From the NCBI GenBank assembly GCA_026196775.1, contig JAPHUD010000021.1, forward strand, positions 32,550-96,549: DNA of 64,000 bases. The letters are read 5' to 3'. This DNA comes from Flavobacteriales bacterium (GTDB lineage: Bacteria > Bacteroidota > Bacteroidia > Flavobacteriales_E > Vicingaceae). The stretch's first letter is position 1; every line of letters starts with the position of its first letter. A program made the translations under genes and the position numbers. The notes beneath the pieces are model-generated. The model worked only from the letters and a program-made list of their open reading frames with translations, had not been told where the DNA came from and searched no databases. Shown piece by piece: positions 36,122 to 44,508 of the stretch.

Positions 36122-36403
36122 TTAATTTTCAATTACTATTTCTTTCTTTTTAATTAAGGTAGAATCATTATCATTATTATTGTTGATTCCTTCGCTTAGT
36201 TTTACCTCAGGTTTATAATCATTTTTTCGTTTAGCATTAACTAGATTACTGTCTTGTAATAATAATTCAGGTTTTTGTTTGTTGGTTACAGCGGTATTAG
36301 CATTAATACTATCTGCATATAATAGTTTAGGAGTATTATTTGATTGGGCTTTTACTATAAAACCTAAGTGGAACATTATGACTATTAATAATATATTTTT
36401 CAT
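36122..36403 (-). CDS. Small exported protein of unknown function
   Basis: 93 residues: a signal peptide (about 1-19, cleaved after VKAQ), then a short polar, Asn/Asp/Lys-rich chain with no recognised domain and no cysteine. Such low-complexity sequence is likely disordered. It sits in the middle of the surface-protein tract, 12 bp from the gene downstream and 13 bp from the one upstream, which supports it being a real gene. No family was recognised. Confidence 0.6.
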   Translation of the reverse strand: MKNILLIVIMFHLGFIVKAQSNNTPKLLYADSINANTAVTNKQKPELLLQDSNLVNAKRKNDYKPEVKLSEGINNNNDNDSTLIKKKEIVIEN

Positions 36404-36416
36404 TTTTGTTGTTAAA

Positions 36417-37598
36417 TTAGGGAAAAACGGTTAAAGTCATATGTTGACTATCTGGATCTGATGAAGCGTTAATAACGGCATTCAGTGTTCCCCATATACC
36501 ACCTCTTTGACCTTGAACAATTACAGTGTATGTTGTTCCTGGAGTTAGTCCAGTCATATTTTTTGAGAAAGAGCAACTCCATGGTGTAATAGTTCCTCTA
36601 GTGTCGTCATAAGATTGCATATGAGTCATAGTTCCACCAACAGAAGTTGCTAATGTAGAATTAAATATTCTAAATTGGACATATGCCATAGAATTGGTAT
36701 AGGCTAAGCCTGAACATGTGAATTGAACAAGTGCTGTTGTTTTAGTTGCTGTAAAAGTAACTGTCATAGGAGCAATATTTGCCCATGCAGCTGAACTGAC
36801 TATATAGTCAGCAGAAAGAGAAGTACTAACAGGGTTGTTTGCTGAACTTAAAAGCTCAGTCCATGGTTGAGCTGGATTATTGTTTGTTTTTCTAAAATAT
36901 AATTTTTGATCGAAAAAACTTCCAGATAATTGCAATGCATAATTATTAGTATTGTTACTGTGTCTAACATCTATTAGATGCCACCAACTTGATGCACCTG
37001 AAGGATAGTTGGTTGGGGTAGATGTTTCAAAAAAACCGCTTTGTGCACCTGCATTTCCTTGTAGCCCAGCATTACTTCTGGTTTCTGTTCTAACATTACC
37101 ATTTCCAAAAGCAAATGTTCCTGTGTTTAAATCTAATCGGAAACCAGGATTTGTTGTTCCTATACCAACATTTCCTGTGTTTAATATCCTCATTCTTTCA
37201 GTGTTGTTTGTTCTAAAAGCAAGCGAGTTATTATCTGTAGTTCCAAGAAAATTTGTAGCTACATTAGTACCTGCATTGCCTGTCAGTTCCCAAGCATCAC
37301 CAGTAAAAAATCTTACCCAAACTGTTCCATCCCAATAATGATAGCCTGTGCCTGTGGTCGCATTAGTATTATATACTAACATACTAACGGTAGTACTTCC
37401 TACTATAGGTGCAATTGTAGCTAAATTAGTAATATTAACTCTAGGGATTAATAAACCTTTGTTGGTAGCAGAAATATCTAACATAGCACCAGCATCAGGG
37501 GCAGCTCCTGTAGCATTAATTCCAATGTTTTGGGCTAATAAATTGTAAGCAGTAATCTGTAAACTGATTATTGCTGTGATGATGATTGTTTTTTTCAT
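36417..37598 (-). CDS. Tail-fibre-like surface protein without S74 domain
   Basis: 393 residues with a signal peptide (about 1-22). Its first ~150 mature residues repeat those of the neighbouring gene almost word for word: GINATGAAPDAGAMLDIS, NKGLLIPRVNITNLATIAPI and HYWDGTVWVRFFTGDAWEL. After that the two differ. Here follows FGNGNVRTETRSNAGLQGNA and a pyocin-knob-like/jelly-roll region (LIDVRHSNNTNNYALQLSGSF, KLYFRKTNNNPAQPWTELLS), then a C-terminal beta domain. The S74 chaperone domain of the neighbour is missing. It is probably an exported trimeric fibre or adhesin; this is an inference. Confidence 0.75.
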   Translation of the reverse strand: MKKTIIITAIISLQITAYNLLAQNIGINATGAAPDAGAMLDISATNKGLLIPRVNITNLATIAPIVGSTTVSMLVYNTNATTGTGYHYWDGTVWVRFFTGDAWELTGNAGTNVATNFLGTTDNNSLAFRTNNTERMRILNTGNVGIGTTNPGFRLDLNTGTFAFGNGNVRTETRSNAGLQGNAGAQSGFFETSTPTNYPSGASSWWHLIDVRHSNNTNNYALQLSGSFFDQKLYFRKTNNNPAQPWTELLSSANNPVSTSLSADYIVSSAAWANIAPMTVTFTATKTTALVQFTCSGLAYTNSMAYVQFRIFNSTLATSVGGTMTHMQSYDDTRGTITPWSCSFSKNMTGLTPGTTYTVIVQGQRGGIWGTLNAVINASSDPDSQHMTLTVFP

Positions 37599-37614
37599 TT
37601 AGTGAGTATATACT

Positions 37615-38910
37615 TTATTTGGTTTCAATAGCTTTTTGTAGTTCTAATACTATTTTTTCTAATGCCTCAATTTTAGTGTTTTGGGCTTCTATAATAGTTT
37701 GCTGTTCTTTAATGGCCTGAATTGCTATAGGTATAAGCCTTGTATAATCCATAGCAAAAAATAATTCTTCTTGGTTTTCCTTTGGAGTGTTTAATTTAGT
37801 TTCTGATGCTCCATTTGTAGGAAATAATTTTTCTCTAATTATTTCCGGAAGGATATCATTAACTTCTTGGGCAATAAATCCATACTCTAATTCAGTATTT
37901 AAGCCCATGTTAGGGTATTTTTCAATATCAAAATAATATTTAACAGGATTTAATTGAGTTAAAATACTTAATGCATTATTTATTTTTGTGATATCTTTTT
38001 TCAATCTTTTGTCAGAAACATTTCCAAACCAACCTGTATAGCCTAAATCATTTACAAATAATCCTCCAAAACCAGTGTTTGCTCCACCACTATTAAAACG
38101 AGTCCCTACAACACCTATACTTTGCCAATCGTTAGTTGACCCAAGAACACCATCTCCACCTGCTCCTTGTGTTATTCCCAATCCCATTACACCAGAATAG
38201 GTGCCAGCTGTAATTCCTTCTATCCCATTATAACCATTTCCTGTTCCTTGATTATAACCACTTATGGCAACTCCATCTGCACCCAAATTGTCATATGCGG
38301 CCATGGCGTTAGCACCAACATTAATTCCTCCATTTGTCATGTGAAGCATACTTGTAGGAGCATTGGTTCTTATTCCAATTTCATCAGAACCAGCATCAAT
38401 AAAAAAGATATTTGCTTGATTGTTACTTTCAATTCTAAAATCATAGTTATAGCTATTTTCATTAAACACCACGCTAGTAGCATTTAATCTAAATCTTTCT
38501 AGATTACTTCTTCTTATCGAAAAATCTATATTATCAGTAGTTCCCAAAAAATTTGTAGCAGCATTTGTACCAGCATTACCTGTTAGCTCCCAAGCATCAC
38601 CAGTAGAAAGTCTAACCCAGCTTGCTCCATTCCAATAATGATACCCCACACCAGTAGTGGTATTGGTGTTATATACCAACATGCTTACTGTAGCACTTCC
38701 TGTAATGGGAGCTATTGTAGCTAAGTTGGTAATATTAACTCTAGGGACTAATAAACCTTTGTTGGTGGATGAGATGTCTAACATAGCACCAGCATCAGGA
38801 GCTGCTCCAGTAGCATTAATACCTATGTTTTGAGCTTGAGTAGTGGTGGTAACTGAAAGAAATGCTAAATACAGCATTATGGTAGATGAAAGAATGTAAT
38901 TTTTTTTCAT
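37615..38910 (-). CDS. Tail fibre domain protein with C-terminal S74 intramolecular chaperone
   Basis: 431 residues from ATG 38910, which begins the signal peptide (MKKNYILSSTIM...TTQAQ). An upstream ATG at 38970 would put 20 non-signal residues in front and is rejected. The N-terminal fibre region is shared with the next gene; the C-terminal S74 domain starts near SDKRLKKDITKINNALSILT and includes YGFIAQEVNDILPEI, ending in a coiled coil (TIIEAQNTKIEALEKIVLEL). S74 domains trimerise fibres and then cut themselves off in phage tail spikes and similar proteins. Here it is probably a cell-surface trimeric fibre. Confidence 0.85.
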   Translation of the reverse strand: MKKNYILSSTIMLYLAFLSVTTTTQAQNIGINATGAAPDAGAMLDISSTNKGLLVPRVNITNLATIAPITGSATVSMLVYNTNTTTGVGYHYWNGASWVRLSTGDAWELTGNAGTNAATNFLGTTDNIDFSIRRSNLERFRLNATSVVFNENSYNYDFRIESNNQANIFFIDAGSDEIGIRTNAPTSMLHMTNGGINVGANAMAAYDNLGADGVAISGYNQGTGNGYNGIEGITAGTYSGVMGLGITQGAGGDGVLGSTNDWQSIGVVGTRFNSGGANTGFGGLFVNDLGYTGWFGNVSDKRLKKDITKINNALSILTQLNPVKYYFDIEKYPNMGLNTELEYGFIAQEVNDILPEIIREKLFPTNGASETKLNTPKENQEELFFAMDYTRLIPIAIQAIKEQQTIIEAQNTKIEALEKIVLELQKAIETK

Positions 38911-39022
38911 GTGTTTAAGTTTTATTTTATTAAATCGGTCACATGTAACTAGCCATTGGGCTCGTTTCATTTTAATAGACTTTTAAGTATTTATACTTAA
39001 TGTTAAGTTTCAGATTTAAAGA

Positions 39023-39030
39023 CAAATATA
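39023..39030 (-). promoter_or_regulatory. Candidate -7 element (TATATTTG) for the surface-protein tract
   Basis: An exact TAnnTTTG on the minus strand, 112 bp upstream of the S74 gene. The 291-base gap 38911-39201 otherwise holds only AT-rich sequence with no other recognisable element. Confidence 0.35.
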
Positions 39031-39201
39031 AGCTTATTTATTCATTTGAAATGTTAATTATAAGTATTTTTTTTAGACGAAAATATAACTACTTAGGTTG
39101 CTTTATGGAGGGTAAAGTTAAAAGAATGAAAGTGGAAGAAAACAATGATCAATAACTTCATTCACATCTTTTAAAAAATACAATCTATAATTAAAACTTC
39201 C

Positions 39202-39681
39202 TTACCTAAGTCTATCAGCAGACCTTACTAGTTCATCGTCTTTTTTAATAAAACGAATACTTAAGTAAGCAAATATTATTGAGATAATAGGAATGACAAC
39301 ACCAATTTTATAACTAATGGTAGTTTGGTCTTTTAGTGGATTACTTAAAAAAGTTGTGGCAGCATCGCTATAAAAAAATAAAGCTGCAAGTTCTAATGCC
39401 AAAAGCAGGATTAAAAATTTTGCAAGTTTTATTTGTAAGGGCCTGTTTTTATAAAGAAAAATAATAGTACTAGCTAGTAAGGTGATGATGATACTCATAA
39501 CGGCTAAACCGATATTGCTTTTTAATGGTTTTTTTGCATTGTTTTCCATTTCAAAAACATTAAATGCGTCCATAGTATAAAAACTTTCATAGTTAATAAT
39601 TTCTAGAATTGGTGTAAATAGAAAAATAACTCCTGATAAGGCAATTACCAATAAAAACAAAGATTGAATGCGTTGTATCAT
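39202..39681 (-). CDS. DUF4293 membrane protein
   Basis: A 159-residue protein with four predicted membrane helices. It matches the Bacteroidota DUF4293 family by its start MIQRIQSLFLLVIAL and its end DELVRSADRLR. The second half of the first loop carries the acidic segment AFNVFEMEN. The function of the family is unknown. It is divergent from the sirtuin gene, with a 198-bp gap holding the sirtuin promoter. Confidence 0.85.
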   Translation of the reverse strand: MIQRIQSLFLLVIALSGVIFLFTPILEIINYESFYTMDAFNVFEMENNAKKPLKSNIGLAVMSIIITLLASTIIFLYKNRPLQIKLAKFLILLLALELAALFFYSDAATTFLSNPLKDQTTISYKIGVVIPIISIIFAYLSIRFIKKDDELVRSADRLR

Positions 39682-39823
39682 ATATATTTAAATTTTGACA
39701 AAACTACATATTTTTTTTAACCCAAAACTTGTGTTGTCAATACTAATTATACTCATTTTAGTGCTGAAATTCAACCGAATGTATAATTTTCATATCCACT
39801 ATAAGAGTTGCCAATAAAATAAA

Positions 39824-39855
39824 TTTGTAAAGTTGTTTTACTAGCATTAGTTTTG
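39824..39855 (+). promoter_or_regulatory. Bacteroidota-type promoter of the sirtuin gene
   Basis: A -33 TTTG (39824-39827), a 20-base spacer and -7 TAGTTTTG (39848-39855), 24 bp from the ATG. Both elements and the spacing fit the sigma-ABfr consensus well. Confidence 0.55.
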
Positions 39856-39879
39856 TTTTATTGTTTATGACTTAAAATA

Positions 39880-40578
39880 ATGAAGCAAAAAATAGTGGTT
39901 TTTTCAGGGGCAGGTATTAGTGCTGAGAGTGGTATCCAGACTTTTAGAGATGGTGATGGCTTATGGGAAAACCATGATATTCAACAAGTAGCAACTCCAG
40001 AAGCTTGGAGTAAAAACCCTAAGTTGGTGCTTGATTTTTATAACGAAAGAAGAAAACAAGTTTTAAGTGCAAAACCAAACGAAGCACATCAATCATTAGT
40101 GTTATTAGAGCAGTTTTTTGATGTTCAAATTATCACTCAGAATATTGATGATTTACATGAAAGAGCAGGTTCTACAAAAGTTTTACATCTTCACGGAGAA
40201 ATTTTGAAGGCTCAAAGTACTTTTGATGGAACATTATATGATTGGAATAAATCAAAACTTAGTTTGGGAGATAAATGTCCTAAAGGCTACCAACTTCGTC
40301 CTCATGTGGTGTGGTTTGGAGAACCTGTACCCAATATGGTAACAGCTTCTAACTGTTGTGAAGGTGTGGATTTCCTTATTGTTATTGGAACGTCATTAAA
40401 TGTTTATCCGGCAGCTAATATTATAAATTTTGTTTCAGAAGATTGCAAAAAGTATTTAATAGATCCAAAGATACCGCAATCATTTATTGGTAACAATATT
40501 CAACGTATTGAAAAAAAAGCAAGTGAAGGAGTTGTGGAATTGGTTAATCGGTTGTTGTCCTTGAAAGAAAATGTTTAG
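39880..40578 (+). CDS. cobB: Sir2-family NAD-dependent deacylase (CobB-like), zinc site degenerate
   Basis: A 232-residue cytoplasmic sirtuin. NAD-site GAGISAESGIQTFRD (about 10-24), QNID (87-90), catalytic His105 in HLHGE, and GTSLNVYPAA. Tyr54 and Arg57 (LDFYNERR) mark the class III (SIRT5/CobB) acyl pocket, so succinyl or malonyl groups may be removed as well as acetyl. Unusual: the four zinc cysteines of E. coli CobB are largely gone; the segment EILKAQSTFDGTLYDW ... DKCPKGYQLRPHVV keeps only Cys133. The length is otherwise normal. It is preceded by a clear promoter. Confidence 0.9.
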   Translation: MKQKIVVFSGAGISAESGIQTFRDGDGLWENHDIQQVATPEAWSKNPKLVLDFYNERRKQVLSAKPNEAHQSLVLLEQFFDVQIITQNIDDLHERAGSTKVLHLHGEILKAQSTFDGTLYDWNKSKLSLGDKCPKGYQLRPHVVWFGEPVPNMVTASNCCEGVDFLIVIGTSLNVYPAANIINFVSEDCKKYLIDPKIPQSFIGNNIQRIEKKASEGVVELVNRLLSLKENV

Positions 40579-40667
40579 AACTCACCTTACAAAATAAACA
40601 TTCACCCTTTAATAACTAATCAGTTTGTTCTTATTTAGTAATTCGCTTTTGCACTAATTTGGCAAGC

Positions 40668-41201
40668 ATGAATTACCTAGACATCATTATTGTTATTCCA
40701 CTAATTTTGGGGGCTTACAAAGGTTTTCGCAAGGGATTTGTTATAGAAATAGCCTCTTTGGTAGCATTGGTGTTGGGTGTTTGGGGAGGTATAAATTTTT
40801 CTTCTTATTCAGCCGAATATTTAAGTAAAGCATTTAATATTTCGCCAGAAATAATGCCTTTATTATCATTTGTAGTAACATTTATTGCCATAGTAATATT
40901 GGTATTTTTTATTGCTAAAATGTTAGAAAGAGTGGTGAAAATGGTGGCATTGGGTATCGTTAACAGAATTGCAGGGATGATTTTTGGAATGATGAAGTTT
41001 GGACTTATTATTAGTATAATTTTAAACTTGGTAAATACTATAGATAGTGAAGTTTCATTTATAGATAGTGAAGTAAAATCTACCTCATTGCTATATCAAT
41101 CTTTAAGTGATTTTTCGGGTAAACTTTTTCCAAAACTAAATGAGCTTAAAGAACAAACTGCTTCTTGGAAAGATAATGTGGTAAATGAAATGATGGAATG
41201 A
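40668..41201 (+). CDS. CvpA family membrane protein
   Basis: 177 residues from ATG 40668; a TTG three codons upstream is less likely. Four predicted membrane helices and the CvpA-type N-terminus MNYLDIIIVIPLILGAYKGFRKGF. In E. coli CvpA is needed for colicin V production and envelope-stress tolerance, but its biochemical role is unknown. It is monocistronic and ends in a strong terminator. Confidence 0.87.
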   Translation: MNYLDIIIVIPLILGAYKGFRKGFVIEIASLVALVLGVWGGINFSSYSAEYLSKAFNISPEIMPLLSFVVTFIAIVILVFFIAKMLERVVKMVALGIVNRIAGMIFGMMKFGLIISIILNLVNTIDSEVSFIDSEVKSTSLLYQSLSDFSGKLFPKLNELKEQTASWKDNVVNEMME

Positions 41202-41206
41202 AGCAT

Positions 41207-41238
41207 AAAAAACGCTCAACTTAAGTTGAGCGTTTTTT
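41207..41238. terminator. Bidirectional rho-independent terminator
   Basis: A perfect stem, AAAAACGCTCAACTT / AAGTTGAGCGTTTTT. It ends cvpA on the plus strand and the tRNA-Glu transcript on the minus strand. Confidence 0.9.
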
Positions 41239-41250
41239 GTTTTATCTTCG

Positions 41251-41322
41251 CAGCCCGTAGGGGAATCGAACCCCTGTTTCCAGGATGAAAACCTGGCGTC
41301 CTAACCCCTAGACGAACGGGCC
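41251..41322 (-). tRNA. tRNA-Glu (anticodon TTC)
   Basis: The minus strand folds as a cloverleaf: the acceptor GGCCCGT pairs with ACGGGCT (G1-U72 pair), the anticodon arm is CCAGG-TTTTCAT-CCTGG with anticodon TTC, and the T arm is CAGGGG-TTCGATT-CCCCTA. There are 72 bases without CCA, which is not encoded. The discriminator base is G. It is followed on its strand by the shared terminator. Confidence 0.96.
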
Positions 41323-41470
41323 AAAGTACATTTCCCAAATTTTGGGAGTGCAAATGTATCACTTTTTACAACACATGCAAATATTATTTTATTTTATTTT
41401 ATCATTTTTTTATAATGTATTATAAATCAATAATAAAATTGATTTATATAGGTTTAAATTTTAATTGTAT

Positions 41471-41505
41471 TATATAAGACATTTCTTAAATGTTTTATAT
41501 CTTTA
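41471..41505 (+). promoter_or_regulatory. Long inverted repeat over a possible promoter
   Basis: Arms ATATAAGACATTT (41472-41484) and AAATGTTTTATAT (41488-41500) are complementary except for one G-T pair, with a 3-base spacer. TATCTTTA (41498-41505), near the -7 consensus, overlaps the right arm. The rest of the 41323-41533 gap is AT-rich without other signals. Confidence 0.4.
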
Positions 41506-41533
41506 ACGAAATTTTAAATTTTTTAAAATTATT

Positions 41534-42397
41534 ATGGCATTTTTTAAGAGAATAATTACGGTAATCATTATTTTTATTTTATTAATAGTAATAGTTTCAT
41601 TGTTTTTGCCGTCAAAATCTGAAGTAGTTAAAAATATTTTTATTAATGCAGATATGCATGCCACAAAAAATTATTTGGAAGAACAAAGTCAATTAAAAAC
41701 ACTTTTTAATTTTTCAGATTTTGAAACCAATTTTGAATATGTTGTAAATGATGTAGAAAGTGGAGTGGAAGTTACCTTTAACTTACAACTTGATTATGGT
41801 TTTAATCCAATAACAAAATTCTTTGGTTTGTTTTCTCAAGATAAATGGATAGGGTTAATTGATAATGAATTAATTCGAATAAAAAATGGTATTGAAGAAT
41901 TACCTAAGATTCATAAAGTAAATGTGCAAACCAAAATAATAGAAAAGCCTATTTGGTTTTTATCTATAAGAGATACTGTAAATCAGAAAGACATGAATAA
42001 TATTCATGGAACATCTTATGAGAGCATTAATAATTATATTGATTCTGTAAATCTAGAAAAGATTATGTCGCCAATTACCATTTATCACTTTTGGTCGGAT
42101 ACTCTTGTTGATATTGAAATAGGAATGCCAATTAGTAAAGAAGTAGTTGTTTTTGAAAACAAAATAAAACTAAACAAAATTGATGAGGGAACTTATGTTA
42201 CAGCTACACACTATGGTGCTTACGACAGATTGCCCGAGACTTATTTTGGCATTAACGAATGGATGAGGAAAAATAAAGTAACGGTTATTGGTGCTCCTTG
42301 GGAAATGTATATTACAGATCCTGCAAAAGAAACCAATCCACAAAAATGGGAAACAAGTATTAATTTCCCTATAGAACAAATTAAAAAACAAGAGTAA
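41534..42397 (+). CDS. Membrane-anchored SRPBCC/GyrI-like ligand-binding protein
   Basis: 287 residues with an N-terminal membrane anchor (about 6-26). The middle resembles an SRPBCC/polyketide-cyclase-type lipid-binding fold (about 30-130). The C-terminal half (about 135-285) has the GyrI-like/AraC effector-binding signature: YVTATHYGAYDRLPETYFGINEW and the ending GAPWEMYITDPAKETNP. This fold binds small hydrophobic or cationic molecules. There is no DNA-binding domain, so it is not a regulator in itself. It is followed after 2 bp by a small exported protein gene, so the two are coupled. Confidence 0.75.
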   Translation: MAFFKRIITVIIIFILLIVIVSLFLPSKSEVVKNIFINADMHATKNYLEEQSQLKTLFNFSDFETNFEYVVNDVESGVEVTFNLQLDYGFNPITKFFGLFSQDKWIGLIDNELIRIKNGIEELPKIHKVNVQTKIIEKPIWFLSIRDTVNQKDMNNIHGTSYESINNYIDSVNLEKIMSPITIYHFWSDTLVDIEIGMPISKEVVVFENKIKLNKIDEGTYVTATHYGAYDRLPETYFGINEWMRKNKVTVIGAPWEMYITDPAKETNPQKWETSINFPIEQIKKQE

Positions 42398-42399
42398 AA

Positions 42400-42780
42400 A
42401 TGAAAAATTTAGGGTTAATATTATTGGTGTTATTTTTAGGATTAATAAGCACATCAATCGCACAACAATCTCATGAAAATGCATCAAAAAAAATAAATGC
42501 TATTACTAAAAAAGGAGATTATGCTATTTTAGAGTTGCGTTTAAATAATGAGGATGAATTTAGAACCATTGAAGGAAGCGAAACCAGTTTAACTAGGGTT
42601 TCTATTTTTACAGGAAAAAACCAAGGGGCAGAAGTTATCCGAAAAGGTTTTGAAGGAATGAATACGGTTGTAGAGATTTTAAATGATTTAAAGTCGAATG
42701 GTTGGTTGTTAGAGCAAGTTTATTCTATGAAAGGAGAGTCTTTAATAATTACGCATTATCTTTTGGTGAGGAAGAAATGA
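42400..42780 (+). CDS. Small exported protein of unknown function
   Basis: 126 residues with a clean signal peptide (about 1-21, cleaved after SIAQ) and an alpha/beta-like polar remainder (GDYAILELRLNNEDEF ... EILNDLKSNGWLLEQVYSM). No family was recognised. It starts 2 bp after the GyrI-like gene, and the two form a unit bounded by the 41471 repeat and the purK promoter region. Confidence 0.65.
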   Translation: MKNLGLILLVLFLGLISTSIAQQSHENASKKINAITKKGDYAILELRLNNEDEFRTIEGSETSLTRVSIFTGKNQGAEVIRKGFEGMNTVVEILNDLKSNGWLLEQVYSMKGESLIITHYLLVRKK

Positions 42781-42845
42781 AGTTGATTAAAATCTAAATA
42801 GAATAATAAAAAGAATGGTAACTTCGCGACCAAACTTAAATTATC

Positions 42846-44003
42846 ATGTCTCAAAAAATAAGTTCAGATTTTAAATTAGGAATTATTGGCGGTGGTCAGT
42901 TAGGAAAAATGTTGATACAAGCAGCAAGCAGATGGGATATTACAACCTATGTGTTAGACCCAGACGAAAATTGTTCGGCAGCCAACTTATGTGCAAAATA
43001 CTTTAAGGGGAGTTTTAAAAAATATGATGATGTGTATCAATTTGCTCAAGAAGTAGATTTGGTAACTTTTGAAATTGAACATGTAAATATTGATGCTCTT
43101 AATCAATTAACCAAAGAAGGAAAAATTGTTCATCCTTCATCAAAAGCATTGGCTATTATTCAGGATAAAGGATTACAAAAAGAGTTTTACGCCAATAACA
43201 ATTTCCCTACAGCAGCTTTTAAACTTTATCTAACAAAAGAAGAAGTGTTAAAAGCTATTGATAATAAAGAGATTACTTATCCTTTTGTTCAAAAATCAAG
43301 AAAAGAAGGGTATGATGGAAGAGGTGTTGTGGTAATAAAATCAGCTACTGAAAATGATAAAATATTTGATACGCCATCTGTAATTGAAGAAGCGATGAAT
43401 ATAGAGAAGGAATTAGCTGTAATTGTAGCCAGAAATAATAAAAATGAAATTACAAGCTTCCCTACAGTTGAAATGGAATTTAGTGCTGAAGCCAATTTGG
43501 TAGAACAATTAGTTTGTCCTTCGGCAATTAGTAACGAAGTGGAAGAGAAAGCTCAGCAAATAGCAAAAAAAATAATTGCAGCATTAGATATGGTTGGGAT
43601 TTTAGCGGTAGAGTTATTTTTAACAAAAACAGGAGAAGTAATTGTAAATGAAGTTGCTCCAAGACCTCATAATAGTGGTCATCATACTATTGAAAGTTGT
43701 TACACATCACAATTTGAACAACATTTAAGAGCTATTTTAGATTTTCCGTTGGGAAGCACTAAATTAATTCAACCATCTATTATGCTAAATATTTTAGGAG
43801 AAGCAGATGCAATGGGAAAAATAACTTATGAAGGAATAAATGAATGTATGCGTATGGAAGGTGTAAATTTGCACATTTATGGTAAAAAAGATGTTAAACC
43901 TTTTCGAAAAATGGGACATGTAACTATTTTGGGAGAAAATATAGAAGCTGCAAGAACGAAAGCAGCACAAGTAAAAAAAGTGCTAAAAGCAAAATCACTA
44001 TAA
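42846..44003 (+). CDS. purK: 5-(carboxyamino)imidazole ribonucleotide synthase
   Basis: A 385-residue ATP-grasp enzyme that carboxylates AIR with bicarbonate to give N5-CAIR. Evidence: the N-terminal LGIIGGGQLGKMLIQAASRW, the ATP-grasp lysine/glycine segment QKSRKEGYDGRGVV (about 149-162), and the metal-site EVAPRPHNSGHHTIE (about 270-284). The length is typical. It is 12 bp upstream of purE, giving the usual purKE pair that bypasses the vertebrate one-step route. Confidence 0.96.
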   Translation: MSQKISSDFKLGIIGGGQLGKMLIQAASRWDITTYVLDPDENCSAANLCAKYFKGSFKKYDDVYQFAQEVDLVTFEIEHVNIDALNQLTKEGKIVHPSSKALAIIQDKGLQKEFYANNNFPTAAFKLYLTKEEVLKAIDNKEITYPFVQKSRKEGYDGRGVVVIKSATENDKIFDTPSVIEEAMNIEKELAVIVARNNKNEITSFPTVEMEFSAEANLVEQLVCPSAISNEVEEKAQQIAKKIIAALDMVGILAVELFLTKTGEVIVNEVAPRPHNSGHHTIESCYTSQFEQHLRAILDFPLGSTKLIQPSIMLNILGEADAMGKITYEGINECMRMEGVNLHIYGKKDVKPFRKMGHVTILGENIEAARTKAAQVKKVLKAKSL

Positions 44004-44015
44004 AACCACAAAGCG

Positions 44016-44507
44016 ATGAGTCAACCAAAAATTAGTATTATAATGGGATCAGATTCTGATTTACCAGTTATGCAACAAGCAGCAGATATTATTAAATCAT
44101 TTAATATTCCTTTTGAGATGACCATTGTTTCTGCTCATAGAACACCAAAACGTATGGTAGAATTTGCTGAAAATGCTCATCAAAGAGGTATTGAAGTAGT
44201 AATTGCTGGGGCGGGTGGTGCAGCTCATTTGCCTGGTATGGTAGCTTCAATTACACCATTGCCGGTTATTGGAGTTCCTATTAAGTCGTCTAATTCTATT
44301 GATGGTTGGGACTCTGTTTTATCTATTTTACAAATGCCAGGAGGTGTTCCTGTAGCTACTGTGGCTTTAAATGGAGCTAAAAATGCAGGGTTGTTAGCAT
44401 TACAAATTTTGTCGGTAGGAGATAAATCCATCCAACAAAAAATGCAAACTTACAAGCAAGAATTAAACGATGTTGTAATGGAAAAAGTGAAGAAATTAAA
44501 AGGGTAG
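44016..44507 (+). CDS. purE: N5-carboxyaminoimidazole ribonucleotide mutase
   Basis: A 163-residue class I PurE that converts N5-CAIR to CAIR. Signature GSDSDLPVM (about 9-17) with the phosphate-binding serine and aspartate; catalytic His in SAHRTPKRM (about 41-49); GAGGAAHLPGMVA later. Class I PurE works with PurK, which lies directly upstream. It ends 1 bp from the converging barrel-protein gene. Confidence 0.96.
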   Translation: MSQPKISIIMGSDSDLPVMQQAADIIKSFNIPFEMTIVSAHRTPKRMVEFAENAHQRGIEVVIAGAGGAAHLPGMVASITPLPVIGVPIKSSNSIDGWDSVLSILQMPGGVPVATVALNGAKNAGLLALQILSVGDKSIQQKMQTYKQELNDVVMEKVKKLKG

Positions 44508-44508
44508 A

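Noticed and set aside
37009..37548. Long plus-strand open frames opposite the fibre gene
   Set aside because: They lie wholly inside the minus-strand gene that has a signal peptide and a paralogue; no promoter or family is seen, so they are shadow frames.
38911..38970. N-terminal extension of the S74 protein
   Set aside because: It would put 20 polar residues before a normal signal peptide starting MKKNYILSS.
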